From JACMLC01 sp963817025 (lineage in GTDB: Bacteria; Acidobacteriota; Blastocatellia; Pyrinomonadales; Pyrinomonadaceae), in NCBI GenBank assembly GCA_963817025.1, contig CAWFML010000001.1:248001-312000 (forward strand): DNA of 64,000 nt, read 5' to 3'. Shown piece by piece: positions 9,086-17,528 of this stretch. The stretch's first letter is position 1, and each line of letters opens with the position of its first letter. The notes below the pieces were generated by a model. The model worked only from the letters and a program-made list of their open reading frames with translations. It did not search any database and was not told the origin of the DNA. The translations under genes and the position numbers were made by a program.

Positions 9086-9501
9086 AGCGCGCTGCCCGGT
9101 TTGAGCGCGAGCGTGCAGCGCGAGACGCAAACGAGACGCTCTCTCTCATCTTTGATCTCAATTGACCAGACGCTCATCTGCCTGCCTAGATAGACGGGCC
9201 GCGCCTCTGCGGTCACAATCCCCTTCGAGACGGAGCGCAGGTGATTGGCATTGATCTCGACGCCGACCGGAGTATAGCGCGTCAAATCCGTGTTGAGCGC
9301 CGCGCCGATGGAGGCCGCCGTCTCCGCCATCACGACCGAGACGCCGCCGTGCAGCAGCCCTGTATATTGATGCACACGATCTTCGACCGGCATCGAAAGC
9401 ACAACCAGCTCTTTCTCTGCGGATTCGATCTTGATGTTAAGCGTCTGGAGGACTGTCTGCTTCCCCCTGCTCTTGAGCGATTCCAGAATATTTGCCGCCA
9501 T
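9067..9501 (-). CDS. Hotdog-fold thioesterase (PaaI-like)
   Basis: A 144-residue protein of the acyl-CoA thioesterase family that hydrolyses acyl- or aryl-CoA thioesters. The signature YTGLLHGGVSVVMAETAASIGA at about residues 46-67 contains the HGG turn and the acidic residue used for catalysis in PaaI and EntH-like enzymes. The later SVSKGIVTAEARPVYLGRQ strand matches the conserved CoA-binding half. It is encoded just before the acyl-CoA synthetase gene, so the pair may set acyl-CoA levels or salvage CoA. The last codons and the stop lie inside a heptamer-patterned low-complexity tract. Confidence 0.88.
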   Translation of the reverse strand: MAANILESLKSRGKQTVLQTLNIKIESAEKELVVLSMPVEDRVHQYTGLLHGGVSVVMAETAASIGAALNTDLTRYTPVGVEINANHLRSVSKGIVTAEARPVYLGRQMSVWSIEIKDERERLVCVSRCTLALKPGSALEEIKS

Positions 9502-9572
9502 AAACTAATAAGCCATTACATGTATCAAGTTACTACCGATTCAACCCTTTCCGCCTTCTGCTTTCTCTTTGC

Positions 9573-9614
9573 GCCACTAGCGTGAAACGTTCGTTGAGGT
9601 TTCACGCTAGTGGC
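9573..9614. repeat. Fold-back repeat with 16-bp perfect arms
   Basis: The arms at 9573-9588 and 9599-9614 are perfectly complementary with a 10-base loop. Flanking ctttgcg and caaag bases extend the pairing imperfectly. It sits about 75 bases after the stop of the ligase gene at 9688. The sequence is a diverged relative of the gcgccaccagcg arm seen near 14.1 and 20.7 kb. Confidence 0.8.
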
Positions 9615-9687
9615 GTAAACAAAGAAAGACTCAAGGCGCAAAGAAGAAGCTTCGTGATTTCAAATCAGCTTTAAAATCTTATCCGGC

Positions 9688-11319
9688 TTAACGACGACGC
9701 CTGCCATCGCCTCGCATGTCCTGCCACCACTGCGTGAACTTGGCACGCGAAGAGAACTCGTCTTCATACTCATAGACATCCTCGTACTCATCCTCCGGCG
9801 CGGGCACTGGCTGCTGCCTCCGCTGTAGCTCACGAATCTCTTCAGGAGACAGTTCGCGCGAAGCGCGCCTGCGCCTGCGACGCCGGACGACGCGCTCGAC
9901 GCGCCCGTTGACCGTCGCCAGCGCGGCGAAGGTTAGAAAGAGCAGCGCGTTCGAGGTGGTATGCAAGGTGAAATCGAAGAGGCTGTGGACCAGAACGGCA
10001 AAGCATCCGGCCAGCGCGCCCATCGCCACGCCGCTCCGGAAAACATCCTGACTGCGCATTCTCTTAAGGGCCGTGCGAAAGAGCGCGATGATAAAGAAAA
10101 GGCCGAGGATGGCTCCGACGATTCCGCCGTCGGCTAAGATTTGCAAATAATCGTTGTGGGCCTGCTCGGGACGATTGACGCCGTTGTGGGGGTCAAACGG
10201 CGTGTAGGCGACGCCGTATGCGCCGAGTCCCGCGCCGATAACCGGATGCGCTTTGATGATTTGGAGCGTGACGTTCCAGATTTGCGTCCGCCCGGTCGTC
10301 GGGTCGCTCGCGTTGACCGAATCGAGTAGGCGGCTGAGAGAAGATTCGCCGCCGATGAGTATGACGCCGAGCACGAGTGCCAGCAGGAGCGCAAGCGCCA
10401 GCCCGATGCGCAAGGCTATCTGCCGCGTGCGCTCAAAGCCATGCCATGACATGCCTTCAACTTTTGACCTCAAGCTCGTCAGCGCGACCAGAAAGAAGAT
10501 CATGGCGACAAAGCTAATCATGCCGCCGCGCGAACCGCTCAGGAAAAGCGCGACTCCCATCAAGGCGATGGCCGTCAGATACAGCAGCCTCTTCTCGCGC
10601 TCAACCGCGCCCGCGAACATCAGACCGAGCGGGAGCGCGAGCGTCATCTCCATATAGCCCGCAAAGTTGTGACGATTGACGAACGGGCCGTACGGTTTCG
10701 CCAGTCGCGGCTCAAAAATGCCGTAAATCTTTGTCGGGCTGATGAGCGACTGAATGACTGCTAAGAAGGCCAGCGCGAAACCGAAGATGATGATGAGGCG
10801 GACGATGGCGCGCAGCCGCACAGGGCTGTCCGTGTAAGCGAGCACGGCTGCGAAATAGATGAGCAGGGAGACGAGCTGGACCAGAACCAGCCGCGTCGAG
10901 TATGGATCGAGCGAGAGAGCTTGTTGCGCTTGCCCGGAGAGCGCGCCGCCCGCGCCGGTCGCGCCGCCGAGCGGCAACAGTTGAATCAAGCCTAAGAGAA
11001 TCATTCCAACGAGCGGCCATTGCAGCGTGTTACGACTGAGACGCAACGTGCCGCTACGCCATGCATCCACAGCCCATGCCGTGATGATGAGGACTGCGCC
11101 AGCCTGAAAGACCGCGAGCGCCCAGTAGTGCACAGTGCCGTAGGCGAGCGCAGTGAGCATGATCGCAAGGCAGAGCGTAAAGAAGATCAGGCTGCCTGCC
11201 CATGTCTGCTCTAGCCCGGCGAGCGGTTGCGGGATGCGGGTCGGCGCGGTCGCTTCTTTAGCTTCCGCTCTGTCCTGCGCCGCTTGCTTGGCCGAGACGT
11301 TGGAGATTGAAGTCGTCAT
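9688..11319 (-). CDS. O-antigen ligase family membrane protein with acidic/basic tail
   Basis: A 543-residue polytopic protein with about twelve hydrophobic segments from residue 40 to 455. The ligase and polymerase signatures NRHNFAGYMEMTLALPLG and LSGSRGGMISF are present. A periplasmic loop contains VIGAGLGAYGVAYTPFDPHN and EQAHNDYLQILADGG. The cytosolic C-terminus has an eight-residue basic run followed by an acidic Glu/Asp/Tyr stretch, which is unusual and may bind a partner. It would join or polymerise lipid-linked glycans. Its first 62 bases overlap the end of the upstream TPR gene, and no later in-frame Met occurs before the first membrane helix, so the overlap is probably real. Confidence 0.87.
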   Translation of the reverse strand: MTTSISNVSAKQAAQDRAEAKEATAPTRIPQPLAGLEQTWAGSLIFFTLCLAIMLTALAYGTVHYWALAVFQAGAVLIITAWAVDAWRSGTLRLSRNTLQWPLVGMILLGLIQLLPLGGATGAGGALSGQAQQALSLDPYSTRLVLVQLVSLLIYFAAVLAYTDSPVRLRAIVRLIIIFGFALAFLAVIQSLISPTKIYGIFEPRLAKPYGPFVNRHNFAGYMEMTLALPLGLMFAGAVEREKRLLYLTAIALMGVALFLSGSRGGMISFVAMIFFLVALTSLRSKVEGMSWHGFERTRQIALRIGLALALLLALVLGVILIGGESSLSRLLDSVNASDPTTGRTQIWNVTLQIIKAHPVIGAGLGAYGVAYTPFDPHNGVNRPEQAHNDYLQILADGGIVGAILGLFFIIALFRTALKRMRSQDVFRSGVAMGALAGCFAVLVHSLFDFTLHTTSNALLFLTFAALATVNGRVERVVRRRRRRRASRELSPEEIRELQRRQQPVPAPEDEYEDVYEYEDEFSSRAKFTQWWQDMRGDGRRRR

Positions 11320-12595
11320 ACCAGATGATGCCGAAGATCGGGCACACGTCGCCGCAAAAGGCGCGATTGGTGCGCAAGTAAATGGCCTCAGTCTTCTCCG
11401 GCGTATAAAATTCGACGGTCACTTGCTGCCAGTCGTGCCTGCCCATAGGGAAAGGCGGCGACGCGCCCAGCACTTTATTGTCAGAGGCGTTTGCCACTTC
11501 GATCAAGGGCGTGCCTCCGCTCTTTAAATCCTGCGTCCGCACATAGCCGTCAAAGCGATAGCGCGTCAAAGGCTCGACGACGACCAGTTGCGAGATATTA
11601 TAGAAATTGGCTTTTGAATATCCGTTAAAGATAATGCGTAGGCTGCGTGTGCCGCCGTGTCGCTGGCCCGTGTCAACCGTCACTTCCGTTTGATAGACGG
11701 GAGCAATCTGCCAGCCGAAGGGGCTTGTGCCGGGCGCGCTGATGGGCAATTCAAATCCGGCGTTGGCTAACTTTCCGACGCCCTCTGCGCTCTCGATTCC
11801 GAGGTCGCGCGCCAGCGCCTGCGACGCCGGATAATGCTTCTTCTCATAAAGCATCTTCATCAAATCTTCACCGGCCTTGCGCTGCTCATTTTTCTCTGCC
11901 GCGCTGAGGCTGGTCCACAAACGCACAGCATCGTCGGCCTGCCCGCGTCCGGCGAGAAAAGCCGCAAGCTGTGCGCGCGCCTCCGCGTTGCCGCCGGCCA
12001 CACGCTCTATCGTCTTTATATCATCGCCGTAAATATTCCACGCGAGATTGAAGACCTGTAGGCGAAACGAAGTGGGGTTCAAATCCCCTGCGCGGCGCAG
12101 CTCGATAAAAGCTTCGTCTGTGCGCCCTGCGCGGAGCAGCAGATTGCCCAAATGCCAGCGCGGAGCAGCGTAAGCCGGAGCCAGCTCGATTGCACGGCGC
12201 AGCGCCTTTTCGCCTCCGGCAGCATCGCCAGCCTGTTCGCGCCCGCTCCCCAGACCGAGCCACAAGCGATAGTCATTCGGCGACCGGCGCACGGCTTCTT
12301 CATAAAGCCGCACGGCTTCAGGCAAACGGGCCGGGTCAAGAGTTCGTTTTTCCAGATTGGCCGCGCTGACATAGACGAGCGGGTCGCCCGGCGCAAGCTC
12401 AAGCGCGCGGCGCGTAGTTTCCAATCCGCCTTCTTCCACGCTCGGAGCAAACTCTGCAAACGTGTTGCCCATGTACCAGCGCGCAGCAAACCACGCGCCC
12501 ATGAGCGCCAGCAAGACCGGCACAATCAAGAGCACGCGCATCAACGGCGCACGCACATTAATCAATTTTAGTTGAGCGGATGCTGCCTGAGACAC
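11258..12595 (-). CDS. Membrane-anchored TPR protein, possible polysaccharide-assembly partner
   Basis: A 445-residue protein with one N-terminal membrane segment (MRVLLIVPVLLALMGAWFAA, about 19-38). Three to four TPR-like helical repeats follow between about 50 and 270, for example RLYEEAVRRSPNDYRLWLGLG and ALRRAIELAPAYAAPRWHLG. The C-terminal 170 residues are predicted beta-rich and begin at NAGFELPISAPG. They resemble carbohydrate-binding jelly-roll domains often found beside O-antigen ligases, so the periplasmic part may bind the glycan. It is directly upstream of, and overlaps, a ligase gene by 62 bp. Function is inferred from architecture and context. Confidence 0.75.
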   Translation of the reverse strand: MSQAASAQLKLINVRAPLMRVLLIVPVLLALMGAWFAARWYMGNTFAEFAPSVEEGGLETTRRALELAPGDPLVYVSAANLEKRTLDPARLPEAVRLYEEAVRRSPNDYRLWLGLGSGREQAGDAAGGEKALRRAIELAPAYAAPRWHLGNLLLRAGRTDEAFIELRRAGDLNPTSFRLQVFNLAWNIYGDDIKTIERVAGGNAEARAQLAAFLAGRGQADDAVRLWTSLSAAEKNEQRKAGEDLMKMLYEKKHYPASQALARDLGIESAEGVGKLANAGFELPISAPGTSPFGWQIAPVYQTEVTVDTGQRHGGTRSLRIIFNGYSKANFYNISQLVVVEPLTRYRFDGYVRTQDLKSGGTPLIEVANASDNKVLGASPPFPMGRHDWQQVTVEFYTPEKTEAIYLRTNRAFCGDVCPIFGIIWYDDFNLQRLGQASGAGQSGS

Positions 12596-12670
12596 ATCTT
12601 CCTTACGATCTCTGACCTGAACTTACGGAATCCTAAAAACCCTATTCTATAAGCCGCGACAAAGCAAGCG

Positions 12671-13825
12671 TTAATGATAAAAACTGCGTATCACTTCCAC
12701 CACATACTGCTGCTGCTCTTCGCTCAACTCAGGATAGACGGGAAGCGCGAGCGTCTCTCCGGCGGCGCGTTCCGCTTCCGGAAAATCGCCCTCCGCATAT
12801 CCCAGATCAGAGAAGCACTCCTGCATGTGCAGCGGCAGTGGATAATAGATGTCCGTGCCGACGCCCTGCTCTTTTAAATGCGCGAAGAGTTCATCTCGCC
12901 GCGCCGCGCGGATGACATACTGATGATAAATATGTCGCATCCCGCTTTGCACCACGGGCGTGGCGATCTCTTCCAGCAGCCCCGCATCCTTGAAAAGCTG
13001 GTTGTAGCGCGCGGCTTTCTCTGCGCGCCCGTCAGACCAGCCGTCAAGCTTTGGCAGCTTGACGCGCAGGATTGCGGCCTGCAAAGCGTCAAGGCGGCTG
13101 TTGATGCCGATGACGCGATGATAGTAACGCCTTTCGCCTCCATGCACGCGCAGGATGCGAAGCTTCTCCGCCAGCCCGTCATCATTCGTCGTCAATATCC
13201 CGCCGTCGCCAGCCGCGCCGAGATTTTTCGACGGGTAAAAGCTGAAACACCCGATGGCCCCGATGCCCCCGGCACGACGCGAGCCGGCATCCGCGCCGAT
13301 AGCCTGCGCTGCATCCTCTATGACATGCAGGTTGCGCCGTTCGCAGATTTCCATAATCGCGGGCATCTCCGCACACTGCCCGTAGAGATGGACGGGCATG
13401 ATGGCGCGCGTTTGAGGCGTGATGGCGGCTTCGATTTTCTCCGGGTCAAGATTGTAGGTCTGCGGGTTGATGTCCACGAAGACGGGCCGCGCGCCGAGTC
13501 GCGCGATGGAGCTGGCCGTCGCAAAAAAGCTGTAGGGCGTCGTGATGACCTCATCACCCGCGCCGATCTCAAGAGCCATCAGGGCCAGCAACAGGGCATC
13601 AGAGCCGTTGGCGCAGCTGATGGCGTGGCGCACCTGTGAATAAGCTGCAAGCTCCCGCTCAAGCTCTTCGACCTCAGAGCCGAGGATGAACTGCTGCGAC
13701 TCCAACACGCGCAACACAGCCGCCTGCGTCTCTTCGCGCAAAGTTTCATACTGCGCGTGCAGGTCTAAGAGCGGAACTTTCATTTTCTGCTGCTGCAAAT
13801 TTTTCGGAGCGATGCTCGCCGTCAT
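12671..13825 (-). CDS. DegT/DnrJ/EryC1/StrS-type sugar aminotransferase
   Basis: A 384-residue PLP-dependent aminotransferase that aminates keto-sugar nucleotides. The PLP lysine lies in FSFYPSKNLGAAGDGG (K200). The conserved MPVHLYGQ is at 143-150 and HVIEDAAQAIGA at 167-178. Length is normal. The start at 13825 is supported by an AAGG site nine bases upstream. An internal Met at residue 15, where the family homology begins, is the alternative. It follows a long gap and precedes the TPR and ligase genes, so it probably makes an amino sugar for the same polymer. The second DegT gene at 21910 is a clear paralogue. Confidence 0.92.
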   Translation of the reverse strand: MTASIAPKNLQQQKMKVPLLDLHAQYETLREETQAAVLRVLESQQFILGSEVEELERELAAYSQVRHAISCANGSDALLLALMALEIGAGDEVITTPYSFFATASSIARLGARPVFVDINPQTYNLDPEKIEAAITPQTRAIMPVHLYGQCAEMPAIMEICERRNLHVIEDAAQAIGADAGSRRAGGIGAIGCFSFYPSKNLGAAGDGGILTTNDDGLAEKLRILRVHGGERRYYHRVIGINSRLDALQAAILRVKLPKLDGWSDGRAEKAARYNQLFKDAGLLEEIATPVVQSGMRHIYHQYVIRAARRDELFAHLKEQGVGTDIYYPLPLHMQECFSDLGYAEGDFPEAERAAGETLALPVYPELSEEQQQYVVEVIRSFYH

Positions 13826-13868
13826 TGGTCTTACCTTGTCTCAGAAGCTGTTTGAAAATTCTATGAAA

Positions 13869-13978
13869 GCCCCTTCGGGGCGTCATGTCATAGCCTGTGG
13901 CAATGCCACAGGTATCGGTCATGATTACTATTCCAAGCCCTGTAAGAGCGACATACATTATCGCGCCCTTTTAGGGCT
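13869..13978. repeat. Cluster of short palindromes (REP-like)
   Basis: Three small palindromes sit close together. A cccc-ttc-gggg hairpin lies at 13870-13880. A 9-bp-arm palindrome lies at 13894-13912 (cctgtggca / tgccacagg around one base). A gccct-ttt-agggc hairpin lies at 13965-13977, with a further gccctgtaag copy at 13938. The layout resembles extragenic palindromic repeats mobilised by REP-associated transposases, but no transposase gene is in the window. Confidence 0.5.
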
Positions 13979-14067
13979 TTTCAATCAGCTTCTCAGGAAC
14001 TCTTATCCAAAATCGGATTCAACTTTACCATAGACGAATGGAAGGAGAGGAATGGAAGACGAACAAC

Positions 14068-14179
14068 TCCCGCAAAGGCGCTGGTGGCGCAAAGGAAGCG
14101 CGAAGAAGGCTTTCAAGTTAGATAACTGCTTAATCTCTTTGCGACTTGTCTTCTTTGCGCCACCAGCGCCTTTGCGGGA
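14068..14179. repeat. Fold-back repeat with perfect 27-bp arms (27-mer family)
   Basis: The arms at 14068-14094 and 14153-14179 are exact reverse complements with a 58-base loop. The left arm starts tcccgcaaaggcgctggtgg. The same 27-mer recurs exactly at 20670 and 31229. On the minus strand it begins 16 bases after the stop of the caspase-fold protein gene. Confidence 0.92.
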
Positions 14180-14194
14180 AACTTCTCTTTTTTA

Positions 14195-17100
14195 CTATTT
14201 CGAGGCGGCAATAACGAGCGGCTGTGTCTCTACTTCCCTGCGGTAAAAGGCGCGCGGTCGCTGCACTTCATCCTTCTTCGCGCGTTGGCCTGATTTATCC
14301 TTCGGCTGTGTCTCTTCTTCCTGTTCAAGAATGCGCCGCTCGCGCTCTCCTTCTTCCTGCATCTGCGGGACGCGTTGGGCCGCGTAGTCAAACCATTCGC
14401 GCAGGTAGACCACACCATCACCCGGCTCTTTGTCCGCACGCGCGCCCCTCACGCCCTCTTCGATCAGCGCGTAGGTCAGATAGCCATGACCCAATTTTTT
14501 CGGCGCGACTGCGACCTGTTGACTCTCTGCCGCCGTCAGAATCCACATCCCTTTTTCATAAGCCAGTTGGGCGAGGCCCTTCGAGTTCATAGGCCCGCGC
14601 CGCTTCTCTTCGGCTTCCAGAGCCTGCCCGCTGTTGCAGGCATCTATGACCAAGACCAGTTGACCCGCGTCAATCTTTTCAAAGACATCTTCCAGCTCGC
14701 GGTCTGAGATGCTGTGCGAGAGTATCGTTTGCAGGTTAGCAGTGATGCCATCGCGCGTGCGTGCGCCAGCGTAGCCCAGATCGGTCGGGATGAGATAGAA
14801 GCCGGGCGCGACCGCGAGGCCGTGACCGGAGAAATAAATGATGACCGCATCTTCCGGCTGCGCGGGCTTGAGCTTACGCAGGGCTGCCGGTTTGTCATCG
14901 CTCAACTCTGCCGTATCTGTCCCGGCGAGACGCTTGAGCGCCAGCAGGATATTTGCCTTGCTTGCGTCATTATCAAGCAACGGGACGACCTCTGTCTGCG
15001 CGAAGTGGCCCAACCCAGCCTGCTGACGGCTTATCTCTGCGCCGAACATCTCTGCATCCGGCACTGCATAGCGCAGATTAAATTCCTGATTGGCATATGC
15101 GTTGACGCCGACCGTCAAGACATAAGCCGTGCCCGCGCGTTTGAGCGATGCCGCGCCGTTGACGTTTAAGAGGGCATCGCGGCTCTTGATGTTATCGCGG
15201 TTGAAGGCGTAAGCGGTCAGTTGATTTTCTCCTGCAATAATCGGAATCACAGCCTCAAGCGTTGCGCTCTCATGTCCTTTGAGCGCGTCGCCGCGCCATG
15301 CTTTGACCAGAGAGCCGTTGCGGAACAGGCGCACGTCCTGTGCTCCGGCCTGCGCGTTCGTGATGTTGATACTGACTTTGATATTGCGCGTGGCGACGGG
15401 AAGATTGGCTGCGGACTGTTCTCCGGAGAGGGCTAGTTTCAGTTCGGGTTGGCGGCGGTCTTTCTGCGAGATGTCGGCGGCGGCACGTGGCTGCTTGCCT
15501 GCCACTGTGTCCGAGAGCAGGCCGGGATAGTAAAATTCGTTGAAGAAGATTTCCACCGGCGCGACATCGAAAGTGTTGCTGTTGAAACGCCATAGAATGC
15601 GCCGCCATGCTGCCGCAGAGCCGTCGAACAAGCCGTCGGGCGCAACGACCATCCAATCCTGCTCGTCAAAAGCAATCAGCGAGACCAGTTCCTGTTTCGC
15701 ATTCGGATTCAAGAGCCTGATTCTTCCGCTCTCACGAAGCGCGACCAGTGAATGACCTTCGATGTTCCTGACAGCGAAATGCCCGCCGAGATTAATCCAC
15801 TCAGGCAGCAGTCCGTTTACGAGAGCCATTCGCTCTCCGGTCGTTGCGTCAAACAGCTTCACAGCGCCGTCATCATTTCCAACGACCAGCGATTTATCGT
15901 CCGGGCCAAACGCAATCGCCGTGTAGTAGTTGACCTCTTCTTTCAACGCGCGAATTTTCCTGCCCGTCAACACATCCCAAATCACCACGCCATCCCATAC
16001 GGCAGAGGCCAGAAGTTTTCCATCAGAGCTGAGCGCGACGGCTGCGCCTGCGACTTCCTGACTGTTAAGGGCCTTGAGCTTTCTGCCCGAAGTGATGTCC
16101 CAGACAATGGTTGTTCCATCGTTGCCCTTGCAAGCCAGAACTTTGCTATTACTGCTAAAAGCCACAGAGCTTGACGTGCTGGTGTTAACGAGCGTTCGAT
16201 ACTTCCGGCCCAGCGCAAGATTCCACAACACGATCTCATTTTCGGCAGCGTCAATCGCTGCTAACTTGCCGTCAGGACTGAGCGCGAATTTGAAAACACC
16301 GGGCAAGCCCTTGATGGTTCGCCCTTTCGTGCCGGACGCGACATCCCAGATTGTGAGCGCGCCTTCGCCGCCGCCAACCAGAAATTTACTGTCCGGGCTG
16401 AAGGCGAAAGACGAAACCTGTGTGCTGTCGCCGAGAGAGCGTAATTGATTGCCTGCGGTCATGTCCCACAGACGCAGGCCGCGATTGAGGCTCGCTAAAT
16501 ATCTGCCGTTCGGACTGAAGGCGACCGCGCCGGCGGAGGGCGCATGACTGTCGAGCGAGAGCGTAAGCTGGCCGCTCTCGACATTCCACAATCTGATGGT
16601 CTGGTCCAGATTTCCACTGGCTAAGGTTTTGCTATCCGGGCTGAAGGCGACTGAGTAGACCTGCTGCGTATTCGCTTCGAGCGCGCGAACTTCTTTGCCT
16701 GTGGCAACGTCCCACAGCTTGACCTTGTCCTTACTCGTGCTCGCCAACGTCTTGCCGTCCGCGCTGTAAGCGAGCGCGTAAACTTTTCCCGCGTGACCGT
16801 CGAGCGTCTTGAGCTTGACGCCCGTGCTCGTATCCCATAAAGCGACTTGCGCGGCATCATCCCCGTCCTGTGTCGCAAGGATTTTGCCGTCTGGGCTGAA
16901 GGCGAGGACTGAGGCAGCGCGCCCCAGCAAGCGGCTCTCTTTGTTCGCGGCCACATTCCACAACTGAAGCTTGCCGTAAATAATGCTCGCCAGCATTTTG
17001 CCGTCCGGGCTAAAACTGACTGCGCCTGTGCCGCCCTCTGCGATGCGCTCAGATGAATCGTCCGCCGGATTCCACAAACGCAACCCGTCCACAGCGAGGC

Positions 17101-17515
17101 TCGCCATCGCACGTCCATCCGCGCTGAGGGCCATCGAATAAATCAACGTCGAATGTTTTTTCAGCGAGCGCAGCTCTGCGCCGGAAATCACGTCCCAGAA
17201 TTTGATGGCGGCATCCGTGCCGCCGCTGCTAATGAGGACTTTGCTATCAGGCGTGAAGGCGATTGAGCTGACGGAATCCGTATGTCCGTTGAGTGTGCGA
17301 AGCTCTTGCCCCGAAACGGCCTCCCACAATTTGATGACGCGCCCGCTCGCGCTCGCCAGAATTTTCCCGTCGGGACTGAAGGCCACCAGACGGACAGAGG
17401 CTGAATGTCCTGTTTGCACGACCAGCTCCGGCTTCTGGGCCAGAGTGACGGCAGACGCAGCCAGCCAGAGAGAAACGAGCATGAAGCAGAGCTTCAATCC
17501 TTGATAAGTTTTCAT
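14195..17515 (-). CDS. WD40-repeat protein with caspase-fold (peptidase C14) domain, exported
   Basis: About 1106 residues from the ATG at 17513-17515, which opens a signal peptide (MKTYQGLKLCFMLVSLWLAA, cleavage near AQK). An upstream in-frame start would add 32 residues and overlap the previous gene. Thirteen WD40-type repeats follow (recurring AFSPDGKILAS ... LWDV), enough for two beta-propellers. A WMVVAPDGLFDGS linker and an Ig-like stretch precede the caspase-fold domain. That domain has the catalytic His in FSGHG (about 898) and Cys in DACNSG (about 960), so it should be active as an Arg/Lys- or Asp-directed protease. The tail carries RRILEQEEET, nearly repeated in the neighbouring DUF4384-like protein. 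It is last in the kinase / DUF4384-like / caspase cluster. Confidence 0.92.
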   Translation of the reverse strand: MKTYQGLKLCFMLVSLWLAASAVTLAQKPELVVQTGHSASVRLVAFSPDGKILASASGRVIKLWEAVSGQELRTLNGHTDSVSSIAFTPDSKVLISSGGTDAAIKFWDVISGAELRSLKKHSTLIYSMALSADGRAMASLAVDGLRLWNPADDSSERIAEGGTGAVSFSPDGKMLASIIYGKLQLWNVAANKESRLLGRAASVLAFSPDGKILATQDGDDAAQVALWDTSTGVKLKTLDGHAGKVYALAYSADGKTLASTSKDKVKLWDVATGKEVRALEANTQQVYSVAFSPDSKTLASGNLDQTIRLWNVESGQLTLSLDSHAPSAGAVAFSPNGRYLASLNRGLRLWDMTAGNQLRSLGDSTQVSSFAFSPDSKFLVGGGEGALTIWDVASGTKGRTIKGLPGVFKFALSPDGKLAAIDAAENEIVLWNLALGRKYRTLVNTSTSSSVAFSSNSKVLACKGNDGTTIVWDITSGRKLKALNSQEVAGAAVALSSDGKLLASAVWDGVVIWDVLTGRKIRALKEEVNYYTAIAFGPDDKSLVVGNDDGAVKLFDATTGERMALVNGLLPEWINLGGHFAVRNIEGHSLVALRESGRIRLLNPNAKQELVSLIAFDEQDWMVVAPDGLFDGSAAAWRRILWRFNSNTFDVAPVEIFFNEFYYPGLLSDTVAGKQPRAAADISQKDRRQPELKLALSGEQSAANLPVATRNIKVSINITNAQAGAQDVRLFRNGSLVKAWRGDALKGHESATLEAVIPIIAGENQLTAYAFNRDNIKSRDALLNVNGAASLKRAGTAYVLTVGVNAYANQEFNLRYAVPDAEMFGAEISRQQAGLGHFAQTEVVPLLDNDASKANILLALKRLAGTDTAELSDDKPAALRKLKPAQPEDAVIIYFSGHGLAVAPGFYLIPTDLGYAGARTRDGITANLQTILSHSISDRELEDVFEKIDAGQLVLVIDACNSGQALEAEEKRRGPMNSKGLAQLAYEKGMWILTAAESQQVAVAPKKLGHGYLTYALIEEGVRGARADKEPGDGVVYLREWFDYAAQRVPQMQEEGERERRILEQEEETQPKDKSGQRAKKDEVQRPRAFYRREVETQPLVIAASK

Positions 17516-17528
17516 GAATGGGTTTCGA

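Larger units (their letters stand above)
13826..14194. other. Repeat-filled intergenic region between two minus-strand genes
   Basis: The gap of 369 bp has no gene. Its first third holds small palindromes resembling REP elements and its second third a 27-bp-arm fold-back, both listed separately. No promoter for the downstream aminotransferase gene was identified with confidence. Confidence 0.6.
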
